Assembly (NCBI GenBank): GCA_008933045.1
Contig: WBXJ01000159.1
Span: 1-6,877, forward strand
Length of the DNA stretch: 6,877 bases
From: Verrucomicrobiota bacterium
GTDB taxonomy: Bacteria > Verrucomicrobiota > Verrucomicrobiia > Limisphaerales > SXQI01
Reading direction: 5' to 3'
Shown here one piece after another: positions 1 to 6,672 of this stretch; position 1 is the stretch's first letter, and every line of letters starts with the position of its first letter. The translations under genes were made by a program, and so were the position numbers. The notes beneath the pieces were generated by a model. The model was not told the DNA's origin. It saw nothing but the letters and a program-made list of their open reading frames with translations, and searched no databases.

Positions 1-98
1 CAGAATGATGGCAATCGGGAGTTGGGGATAAGGAATCCAACCGGTGCATCCCGAAGATGACGGTGGACTTCAGTTCCAAAGATGGGATTGATCATCAT
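1..98 (-). other. Open reading frame running off the left edge, unrecognised
   Basis: On the minus strand a frame opens at ATG ATG (93-98) and stays open for about 32 codons to the window edge. It begins MMINPIFGTEVHRHLRD and continues APVGFLIPNSRLP. I do not recognise the family. There is no Shine-Dalgarno sequence before the start, only an A-rich stretch, and an open frame this short can arise by chance. It may be the first codons of a real gene lying to the left, or simply part of the decayed stretch that continues to about 314. Only sequence beyond the edge can decide. Confidence 0.22.
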
Positions 99-131
99 TT
101 TTAACCAACACGGTCAACCGGAGCAGGGACT

Positions 132-314
132 TCAGGCCGGAGCGAATCCCACGACTTCCGTCAGTTGTTGCGAGCGCGCCCACGCGACGATGCCGGCGGC
201 GGTGTCGTCTGCGTCGGTGAGCGTGGCAGGACATCGGTAGTAGGCTGCAGCCCTCGCGACGCCAAAAACAGCAGCTCGTTGGGGTTTTTGAAGCGTCTGC
301 TCTGTTGATTTCAC
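132..314 (-). pseudogene. Coding-like fragment, possibly a decayed gene
   Basis: An open frame of 60 codons from a GTG reads like protein in its second half (ATLTDADDTAAGIVAWARSQ, then QLTEVVGFAPA) and stops at TGA 132-134. The opposite end looks more protein-like in a different minus frame, where about 260-292 reads FKNPNELLFLASR. Two coding-like patches in different frames with no intact gene around them suggest a frameshifted remnant. The family is not recognised; a faint likeness to photolyase-type sequences is too weak to use as a name. The alternatives are a small lineage-specific protein or chance. No ribosome binding site or promoter is evident. Confidence 0.25.
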
Positions 315-343
315 CCGTTCTGACTAGCTGGCAGGGTTATGGA

Positions 344-371
344 AAGCGAAAGGGCGGACTTTCGTCCGCCC
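344..371 (-). terminator. Rho-independent-type terminator hairpin with GAAA loop
   Basis: Read on the minus strand, an 8-bp perfect GC-rich stem (GGGCGGAC pairing with GTCCGCCC, 352-371) closes a four-base GAAA loop, a GNRA tetraloop that stabilises RNA hairpins. It is followed by TTTCGCTTT, a T-rich but interrupted tail. It lies about 60 bases downstream of the stop codon of the large minus-strand gene, where that transcript would be expected to end. The interrupted T-tract makes termination likely rather than certain. Such short GC-rich palindromes can also be dispersed genomic repeats. On the plus strand the loop would be TTTC with no T-tail, so the orientation fits the minus-strand gene. 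Confidence 0.58.
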
Positions 372-431
372 CACCCTCGTAACTTCAAATGGAATCTTGG
401 ACAGACATTCCAGATTCCGCGTCACAGCCAA

Positions 432-3400
432 TTATGGCTGGCTGAGAATGTAGAACTGCTGGGCGCCGTTGAGCGCCGCAGCATCGGTGAACTGGTAGTG
501 ACCAGCGGAGGTTTCAACAGGGTGGCCGAGATTCTGCCATTGGTTGAGAGGCAGGGTCGGGTCACTCGTGGCCAGCGCGGAGAAACTGAGACCCGCGAGA
601 CTGGTGAAGCTGAAATGGAAACCGCCGATATTGTAAGACATCAAACCCAAGGTCGGACGGGGGAGCGGAGCGGTGACAAACGTGGAGTCTGCGCCGTAGG
701 TCGTTCCCAAGCTGTTCATCGCAACGACTCGGAAATGATAGCTCGTTCCAGGAAGCAACCCGCTGAGGACTGCGGAGGTCGAAACTGGGCTGATGCCGCT
801 GGCGACGTTGCTGTCAGAAGTAACGCTGCCATATTGAGCGCTGGTTCCGTACTCGAAGTGCGTCGTGGTGTCGCCGCTGTTGGGATTAACGGTGGCAAGC
901 AGCTTGGCGCTGACGGGCGTGATTTGCGCAGAAGGCTCAACAGCCACTGCGGGAGCGGCAACCACGCCAGCGGAGAAGCTCACGTTGTCAATCGCCACGT
1001 TTTGCGCGCCGCCTGCGGCGGTTGAAGATTGCCAGACGAGCCACAGCGTCGAGCCAGGAGCCCAGTCGGGAATCGTCAAACCGGCTGCGCTCAGGTTGGA
1101 CTGGTTGACTGGCAAAGTGCCATCGTAAACCTCGGTGCCGAGCGAGGTCGGAAACTTGAGAGTTAAACTATCCACGTAGGTCAAAGAGCTGCTGTTGACT
1201 TCGTTGGTGGGGAAGGCGGAAGCGGTTCCGTTCGGATCAACCAACACACCGAAGGCGAGCGGTTGTTGGATGGGATTGTTACGCCACAGTTCGCCGGTAA
1301 ATCCAAGATTAATGCGATTCAGCGTGGCTGAGGAATTGTTTACCAAAGCGATGCCGAAGGCAATGGTGCCGCTCCTCGAGGAGGTCAACAAGCCCAGCGC
1401 CCGATTGGTGGTGGTGGTAGTCAGCCCATTGAGGTTGTTGTAATTCTGACCGTTGTCGATGAGGCCGGCGGCACTCTGGTCGCCGGAGGTCGCGGCGAAA
1501 AGCAACGGCTTTTCGCTGTAGCCATACCAGCCGCTCATTTTTTTGCTGAGACCAAATCCGCCAATTTTGCCGTTGGGAATGACCGGGTAACCAAAGTCCA
1601 CGGGGTTATCCAAAGAGTAATTGATTTCCACGCTCGCGTTCGCGGCCGCGAATACAATGTTCGTGGCGATGCCGACGAAATTGGTCATCACATAGGTCAT
1701 GTTCTGCCCATTGGCGGCTTCAAAACTGCCGCCGCCAGGAGTTGGCAGAGTGTCAAAATCCTGCGAGTAGAGCTGTCCCGCCGCCGTGTAGGAAACGAAG
1801 GTGTGGGACGAGGGTTGGACCACGAGCTTCAAGGAAACAGGAGCGCTTGTGATGGAACCGCTCGGATTTTTAACCACGAGAACCAAGTTTGTCGCGTCAA
1901 GGGCAATCGCTCCGGTGACATCAAGAGTTGTCAATGCAGGCTGGCCGGAAACATCCGTTTGCGCATACCTGCCACCAAGTGTCACAGGCGTTAAGGTCGT
2001 TCCCGTCAGGTTCGTCTTGGTCGAGAAATACCACGTATTCGTGAGTAAATAACCTGAAACGGAAGCGGTGAAACTCGGATTTCTTCCGATGAATGTGGTC
2101 ATGCCGGAGGGTGGTTGCACGAACAACGGAGCCGCGTAGGCAACAGTGAGATCGGCCACATCGAGTGTGGCCGGACCTGCGACGTTTAGGGCGGAAATCG
2201 AATAGATGGCGGCGGCGTTGGTGGAGGCGTTAATGATGTGCAACGTGCTGGTGTTCACGCCGGAGAACTCTCCTGCATCCGTGAGGGCAACGCCGTTGGT
2301 GTACCATTGGAAGCCGCTCTTGGGATCGGTTCCGCCCAAGTGCGCGGTGATGGTGAAGTTGTTGCCGACGTAATTCGTGATGCGTTGGACTGATGCGATT
2401 GCAGGAAGCGTCGCCACGGATGTGACCGAGAGAGTGACGATCGAGCTTGTCACCGAACCGTAGTTGTTGGAAACGACGCAGCGATACGTGGAGCCATCGG
2501 CGGCGAGATCGACCGCGTTCAATGCCAAAGTCGCAGTGATTTCAGGGGAGAGAGTGTCTTCACCCTTGAACCACTGATAAGTCAAATTGTACTTTGACGA
2601 GGCGCCCACTGTGAAAGTGACACTGTCACCGGCAACAACGGAACGGCTCTCAGGCTGGCTGACGATGTTCGGACGAAGGTCTGGGGTAAAGGTGACGGAT
2701 TTGTAAACCACGTAATTCTTGTTGAGCGCAGGATCGGGTACCGGCGCTTGCACCACCGTTGTCAGAATGCCTGTGGTGGCAATGATGTTTTCGCCCGTGG
2801 CGACGGTATTGGTGTCGTTGATGCGAATGACGCGGTTTCCATAATAGACCATCGAGCTCTTTTTGGCGTCGCGAGGGTCGAAGCCGGGACTGTCCGCAGT
2901 GGTCGCGAAAACAACGGGGTTGGCCCCGCTCCAATCAACCGCGACGCTGAAGCAGCCGACCATATTTGCGGTGCTATTCGGATCAACGATGGTGCCAGTG
3001 GTCCAGTTGGTGTAGCCGGGGACGCTCAGATTGTAGGCCAGCTTCCAGGATTGGCCCGTCTTCACGTATTTCTGAATGCCAGCTTTGTTGTCCGCGACGT
3101 AAGCGACATTGCCCTGAGGATTGATGTCAAAGCCGATGCAATTCTGGTAGAGCGGGTGCACCGGGATTTCCAATTGCGGGAACGATGCGAGATTGGGCAA
3201 TGGAAATGGGGAGAGATCAAAATGAACGCGCGAATAGATTCCCGGAGGAAGACCAGCCGATTCACCGCTCTTCACGCTGTCGTAAAGAGCGCCGTTAATA
3301 ATCTTCGAGCATGAGGTCAGGACGATGTTTTGAACTTGGATGGGGCTGTCGCCGGTGTTGGCGTTGAAATAGAGGCTGCCGTAGCCGTTGCCGCATCCCC

Positions 3401-3965
3401 AGAAGTTGCCAGAGCCATCGGCAGTGACGCCCCGGGGGTTGGTCTTGCCTTGGGCGATGCCATACCAAGATGCCCCGCGATAGACATTCACGTAGTTTCC
3501 GAAAGCGTCCACGCTGCCGATGCCGCGATCATAGCTGAGGTTGGACGGCGCCAGCGGTGGAGTCGGCAGGGCGGTGGGAAAGATGGAGCAAATGTCACCG
3601 CAATAACCGCCGAGGGTCAGGACGCTCTTGTCGGCGGACAAAGTCATATTGCCTTCGGTGCCTGCGTTGCCGTTAACCCAGAGGGAATTCGGACCGTTGG
3701 TCGGGATCGCAACTTGGAAACTCGGGGTGGTCTGATTGACACCGTTTGGATCAAATTGATCAATAAAATAAGGGGTCTGGCGGCTCGCCCAAATGTCCGA
3801 TGGGACGGCGCCGCGGGCGGTTCCGCCGTCTCCTAATTGCAATACGGCTAGCTTGCCGGGGGTAAATTGAGGTGCCTGGGCAAGGGCGATCTCGCCCGGA
3901 ATCGCCGTCATCACGAGCAAAAGCGCGGCTTTGGCCGCAAGTTCACGAAATAGGTGCATTTTCAT
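432..3965 (-). CDS. Secreted multidomain protein: propeller-like N-terminus, three Ig-like domains, beta-sandwich module, FN3, C-terminal module
   Basis: The 1177-residue protein has a signal peptide (residues 1-29: basic start, hydrophobic core, ALA before Gln30). Residues about 33-430 form a repetitive region with motifs such as LSADKSVLTLGGY, VTADGSGNFWGCG and DINPQGNVAYVADN, like blades of a beta-propeller; a GDGG-type opening is common in related verrucomicrobial proteins. Three Ig-like domains follow at about 431-515 (Trp465, Cys496), 520-609 (Trp554) and 611-717 (Trp645). Next is a beta-sandwich-like module (about 727-999: DFDTLP, GWYG, NRALG, GFTGELWR, WLVW, AIDNVSFSAG), an FN3 domain (about 1004-1099, LLPGTSYHFRVVAMNSLGTT) and a short C-terminal module (about 1103-1177). 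I infer surface or extracellular binding of a polymer or partner. No catalytic motif is visible. ATG 3965 is used; ATG 3959 is equally possible. Neither has a Shine-Dalgarno sequence. Family-level placement is firm; substrate and role are unknown. Confidence 0.95.
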   Translation of the reverse strand: MKMHLFRELAAKAALLLVMTAIPGEIALAQAPQFTPGKLAVLQLGDGGTARGAVPSDIWASRQTPYFIDQFDPNGVNQTTPSFQVAIPTNGPNSLWVNGNAGTEGNMTLSADKSVLTLGGYCGDICSIFPTALPTPPLAPSNLSYDRGIGSVDAFGNYVNVYRGASWYGIAQGKTNPRGVTADGSGNFWGCGNGYGSLYFNANTGDSPIQVQNIVLTSCSKIINGALYDSVKSGESAGLPPGIYSRVHFDLSPFPLPNLASFPQLEIPVHPLYQNCIGFDINPQGNVAYVADNKAGIQKYVKTGQSWKLAYNLSVPGYTNWTTGTIVDPNSTANMVGCFSVAVDWSGANPVVFATTADSPGFDPRDAKKSSMVYYGNRVIRINDTNTVATGENIIATTGILTTVVQAPVPDPALNKNYVVYKSVTFTPDLRPNIVSQPESRSVVAGDSVTFTVGASSKYNLTYQWFKGEDTLSPEITATLALNAVDLAADGSTYRCVVSNNYGSVTSSIVTLSVTSVATLPAIASVQRITNYVGNNFTITAHLGGTDPKSGFQWYTNGVALTDAGEFSGVNTSTLHIINASTNAAAIYSISALNVAGPATLDVADLTVAYAAPLFVQPPSGMTTFIGRNPSFTASVSGYLLTNTWYFSTKTNLTGTTLTPVTLGGRYAQTDVSGQPALTTLDVTGAIALDATNLVLVVKNPSGSITSAPVSLKLVVQPSSHTFVSYTAAGQLYSQDFDTLPTPGGGSFEAANGQNMTYVMTNFVGIATNIVFAAANASVEINYSLDNPVDFGYPVIPNGKIGGFGLSKKMSGWYGYSEKPLLFAATSGDQSAAGLIDNGQNYNNLNGLTTTTTNRALGLLTSSRSGTIAFGIALVNNSSATLNRINLGFTGELWRNNPIQQPLAFGVLVDPNGTASAFPTNEVNSSSLTYVDSLTLKFPTSLGTEVYDGTLPVNQSNLSAAGLTIPDWAPGSTLWLVWQSSTAAGGAQNVAIDNVSFSAGVVAAPAVAVEPSAQITPVSAKLLATVNPNSGDTTTHFEYGTSAQYGSVTSDSNVASGISPVSTSAVLSGLLPGTSYHFRVVAMNSLGTTYGADSTFVTAPLPRPTLGLMSYNIGGFHFSFTSLAGLSFSALATSDPTLPLNQWQNLGHPVETSAGHYQFTDAAALNGAQQFYILSQP

Positions 3966-4226
3966 TTAGATTTGGGGGTCAAATATTGTCTGTCACTTCC
4001 ACGTTGCGGGGAAAAGATGGCGATCTCATGTCCTCTGCATTACGAAACGGTTAATTTCGCTCAAAGTTTTTCGGCGGAGCCGATGCCTTTGGAATTGCTC
4101 GACAATCGTAACCGTAATGACGCATCAATGCCACCGAACCGCAACACTCCGGCCCTTATATTGAAGTAGACGCGCGCGCTCAACACTCGCGCGCCCACGG
4201 TTTTGAAGAAGAAAATTAAGACGCCC
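3966..4226. promoter_or_regulatory. Divergent intergenic region
   Basis: These 261 bases separate two divergently transcribed genes and must hold the start signals for both. On the plus strand a TATATT at 4157-4162 resembles a -10 box and would place a transcript start near 4169, but there is no good -35 hexamer 16-18 bases upstream (the bases there are CCGAAC). On the minus strand no convincing -35/-10 pair is visible; the AT-rich AATATT near 3982-3987 is the nearest candidate, very close to the start codon. No operator-like long palindrome was seen. Promoter positions here are guesses; only the divergent arrangement itself is certain. Confidence 0.4.
4172..4194 (+). other. GC-only stem-loop in the leader of the pseudopilin gene
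   Basis: GCGCGCG (4172-4178) and CGCGCGC (4188-4194) form a perfect 7-bp stem around a nine-base loop (CTCAACACT). It ends 32 bases before the ATG at 4227. If transcription starts near the TATATT at 4157-4162, the stem-loop would sit almost at the 5' end of the mRNA, where such structures can protect against decay. No T-run follows, so it is not a typical terminator. Function is inferred; the alternating CG composition means the pairing could also be incidental. Confidence 0.35.
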
Positions 4227-5093
4227 ATGAGAAACAAACCCAGGCAGGGTTTTACATTGATCGAGTTGCTTGTGGTGATTGCCATCATCGCCATTCTCGC
4301 AGGCATGTTGCTGCCCGCTCTGGCCAAGGCAAAGGCGAAATCCCAACGCGCGGTTTGCTTGAATAACCTAAAGCAATGGGGCTTGGCGCAAACGATGTAT
4401 GTGGACGACAACAATGAGTATTTTCCCGCCACAAAGATTCCGAATGGGACGCCGGGGTTTCCGGGCAATGAGGACACTCCGACCTGGCTGGACCTGACGG
4501 ATGTGGAATTTGTCAACAAAGCAGCCGGCACGGCGTACGGGCGGGACGCCTGGTTCAGCGCTCTGCCGCCGTATATCAAATCTCAGCCGCTCTACACGTA
4601 CGCGATTGAAGGGCCGGACGCGTACAAGCGATACAATCGAGGCAAAAATATTTTTCATTGCCCGACCGCCGTGGCGCAGCCGACGGACCCGCTGATTTCC
4701 GCTGATCGCGTCATTTTTCAGTATGGGATGAACTCGAAGGGAATGTGGGAACGGAATGGCAAAACGCAAGTGGCCCGCCTGCGGACAGAGATGGTAAGGA
4801 ATCCGGCAGCGTTTGTGATGTTTTCGGACAACCGGGTGCTCTCGACGGAGACTCCCTATTTCGGGACCGACACCACCAAAGCCACCACGCTTGGCAGCCC
4901 GCAAAACTACACCAGCCGGTTTTCATCGCGGCACAACGCCGGCGGCAATATTGGTTTCAGCGACGGGCATGCTGCCTTCTACAAGTATTCTTACGTCACC
5001 GTGGGCTTCAATGGAAAGCCTTCGGATCCGGCGCGATCAGACATTCACTGGAGTCACGACGGAACTTCCGTGGATGGTTTAACTCCTCCGTAA
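4227..5093 (+). CDS. Pseudopilin-like protein with prepilin cleavage motif and H-X9-DG domain
   Basis: The 288-residue protein begins with a short basic leader ending in Gly8, followed by FTLIELLVVIAIIAILAGML. This is the type IV prepilin/type II secretion signature: cleavage after Gly8, methylated Phe9, Glu13 at mature position +5, and a hydrophobic helix that anchors and assembles the subunit. RAVCLNNLKQWGLA (about 41-54) and FHCP (143-146) are typical of the H-X9-DG (DUF1559-like) family. The family motif itself is His236, nine residues, then Asp246-Gly247, followed by HAAFY. These proteins are numerous in Verrucomicrobiota and Planctomycetota. They are exported and thought to join pilus-like or secretion filaments, but individual roles are mostly unknown. 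ATG 4227 gives the usual short leader; an in-frame TTG at 4203 would add eight residues. It is probably cotranscribed with the phosphoesterase gene 30 bases downstream. Confidence 0.94.
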   Translation: MRNKPRQGFTLIELLVVIAIIAILAGMLLPALAKAKAKSQRAVCLNNLKQWGLAQTMYVDDNNEYFPATKIPNGTPGFPGNEDTPTWLDLTDVEFVNKAAGTAYGRDAWFSALPPYIKSQPLYTYAIEGPDAYKRYNRGKNIFHCPTAVAQPTDPLISADRVIFQYGMNSKGMWERNGKTQVARLRTEMVRNPAAFVMFSDNRVLSTETPYFGTDTTKATTLGSPQNYTSRFSSRHNAGGNIGFSDGHAAFYKYSYVTVGFNGKPSDPARSDIHWSHDGTSVDGLTPP

Positions 5094-5123
5094 GTCTATC
5101 AACCGGTTTGCGATAGCCTGCCC

Positions 5124-6281
5124 ATGAAAACTCAATCCAACAAAATCAGCGCTTCGACCCTGAGCGTGCTGGCATGGCTGCTCCTCTGCCCTGCCCTGCC
5201 CTGCCTGGCAGACAAGGCAGCCGGAGCCGCGAAGGATGCGGTCATTTTCTCTTTCGCCACGGTGGGCGATTCACGCTACGACGCGAACCTGCCGGAGGCG
5301 ACGGCTCAGGATCGGATTTGGGTGCAACACACCCGCCCGCTGGCGCGAATTTTGAGTGAAATCCAGGCGCAAAAACCTGCGGCGCTTTTTTTCAACGGTG
5401 ACATGATCATGGGTTACACCACAAACGCCGCAGTCTTAAACCGGCAGTACGCCTATTGGCGCGGCATGGTGGCCGGCTTGTTGGAAAGCGGAACTTACGT
5501 GGTTCCAATTCCCGGAAATCACGAGATGCAGATCAAGATCGAACTCGACGGCGTGACCGACAAGGTCGCCCAAGCCGCTTCTGAAAATGCGTGGCGCGCG
5601 AATATGGGAGATTTGATCCTGGACACCAATCGTTGGCAGGAGGCAACCGGGAGTCCGATTGAGGGGTGGAACAGCAACCACGCGCCCACAATTGGCGGGC
5701 CGGATGGGAATCAAACAGACCAGCGGCAATTGAGTTATTCGTTTGACTGCCGGGGCCTGCACTTTTGTATGTTGAACACGGATTCCGTCGGTCATGACTC
5801 GCACGCGCCGATACAATGGATGGCAGCGGACCTCAAAGCTGCGCGCGAACGCGGCAACCGCCGTTTTTTCGTCTTTGGCCACAAAATGGCCTTTACCTAC
5901 CATTTTAGCCAAGCCAAGGAGGGCAAGGCCAAAGGATTGGATATATTTCCGGAAGAGCGGGACGTTTTTTGGAAGCTGATTGAGGAGTATGGCGCCACCT
6001 ATTTTTGCGGCCACCAACACATTTACCACGCGATGCAACCGCATCCAGAGCCCAGCCAGGCAGCTTGGCAAATCATCGCTGGCTCAGGCGGTTCGCCATT
6101 CGAGGCGAAGCCCGGCGAGAGCAAAAACCCCAATGACCGCAAGTACGTCTGGGTTTTGGTCAACGTCTTCAAGAGCGGACGTGTCACCATGCAAGCTCAC
6201 GGATTTGACGATGCTGGCGGCCCGACAGAAACAATCGAAAGCCTCGAACTTGCCCCCGGTGATCGTCTGGTGAATCGTTAA
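5124..6281 (+). CDS. Exported calcineurin-like metallophosphoesterase
   Basis: This 385-residue protein has a signal peptide (1-29, hydrophobic core SVLAWLLLCPALP, CLA before Asp30), so it acts in the periplasm, at the surface or outside the cell. The dinuclear metal site motifs occur in order: GDSR (Asp49), NGD (Asp93), GNHE (Asn132, His133), FGHK (His253) and GHQH (His297, His299). SYSFDCRGLHFCMLNTDS (about 204-221) is the usual strand segment before the fourth motif. Family members hydrolyse phosphomono- or diesters using two metal ions; the substrate cannot be read from sequence. The first motif carries Arg51 where many relatives have the second ligand histidine of D-x-H. This variant also occurs among secreted purple-acid-phosphatase-like relatives, so activity is not excluded. 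Length fits a single-domain enzyme. It follows the pseudopilin gene by 30 bases, suggesting an operon. Its stop overlaps by two bases the stop of the remnant on the other strand. Confidence 0.95.
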   Translation: MKTQSNKISASTLSVLAWLLLCPALPCLADKAAGAAKDAVIFSFATVGDSRYDANLPEATAQDRIWVQHTRPLARILSEIQAQKPAALFFNGDMIMGYTTNAAVLNRQYAYWRGMVAGLLESGTYVVPIPGNHEMQIKIELDGVTDKVAQAASENAWRANMGDLILDTNRWQEATGSPIEGWNSNHAPTIGGPDGNQTDQRQLSYSFDCRGLHFCMLNTDSVGHDSHAPIQWMAADLKAARERGNRRFFVFGHKMAFTYHFSQAKEGKAKGLDIFPEERDVFWKLIEEYGATYFCGHQHIYHAMQPHPEPSQAAWQIIAGSGGSPFEAKPGESKNPNDRKYVWVLVNVFKSGRVTMQAHGFDDAGGPTETIESLELAPGDRLVNR

Positions 6282-6658
6282 GCGCGCTCGGGACGAATAA
6301 TGCGCACGGAAACGCTGCGCGCCTCGGGGATGATGAATTTCTTTACTTCGAGGGTCACGCGTGCGGCGTCAGGTTTTCCGGCGCGCCCGTCACCACCTCG
6401 ATCCGATACAGGTCAGAATCGGTGTGCGTGTTGTCGGCGCGTTCCGCGAAAAGGAAACGGCCGTCGCGACTCGCCACCCACATGCTCGACCTGCCAACCC
6501 GGCAGCCAGGCGATGCCCCGCAGCAATTCTTCCAGCTTCGCCCCAAAGCTTTCTCCAACGCCGTTCCTGCAAGGATTGGAATGGCCAAAAACCGAGAGTT
6601 GCCGAATGAAGAAGAAGTCGGTCTTCGCCTTGACGAGTTTACTGCACTTCTTCCTAAG
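6278..6658 (-). pseudogene. Frameshifted remnant with a propeller-like segment
   Basis: Between the phosphoesterase stop and the tRNA gene the minus strand reads like protein in three frames in succession. About 6480-6658 gives KTDFFFIRQLSVFGHSN and, further on, FGAKLEELLRGIAWLPGWQV. About 6358-6483 gives SRDGRFLFAE and then DLYRIEVVTGAPENLTPHA, ending at TGA 6355-6357. About 6281-6358 gives VTLEVKKFIIPEARSVSVRI, ending at TAA 6278-6280. The middle part resembles one blade of a TolB/peptidase-S9-type propeller (S-x-DGR-F-LF, then a residue-rich turn, DLYRIEV-TG). I interpret this as a decayed gene with frame changes near 6477-6484 and 6355-6360. It is also possible that pieces of different genes were joined, or that the last piece is spurious. 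No start codon or ribosome binding site could be assigned. Confidence 0.48.
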
Positions 6659-6672
6659 TGGTTGATAATGAA

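Noticed and set aside
432..560. PEP-CTERM, LPXTG or type IX sorting signal at the end of the large protein
   Set aside because: There is no PEP or LPXTG motif, no C-terminal transmembrane helix and no basic tail. The end is a beta-rich module of a different kind.
339..1025. Plus-strand open frame of 228 codons opposite the end of the large minus-strand gene
   Set aside because: It lies antisense to the FN3 and C-terminal modules of a gene with clear domain structure. Its translation is rich in Arg/Gly/Glu with no recognisable motif, as expected of a shadow frame.
2748..3836. Plus-strand open frames (188 and 168 codons) opposite the N-terminal half of the large gene
   Set aside because: Both are antisense to the signal-peptide and propeller-like region; composition is Val/Ala/Gly/Arg-biased and no domain is seen.
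4156..4168. TATATT as a confident promoter for the pseudopilin gene
   Set aside because: No -35-like hexamer is present at 16-18 bases upstream, so it is only mentioned as a weak candidate within the divergent region.
4061..4579. Minus-strand open frame of 172 codons overlapping the pseudopilin start
   Set aside because: It is the reverse complement of the prepilin signal and conserved N-terminal region of a clearly real gene.
5187..5210. Possible lipoprotein signal (ALPC) in the phosphoesterase leader
   Set aside because: Residue -1 to the cysteine is Pro, which does not fit a lipobox (normally Gly/Ala/Ser), and CLA before Asp30 is a good signal peptidase I site.
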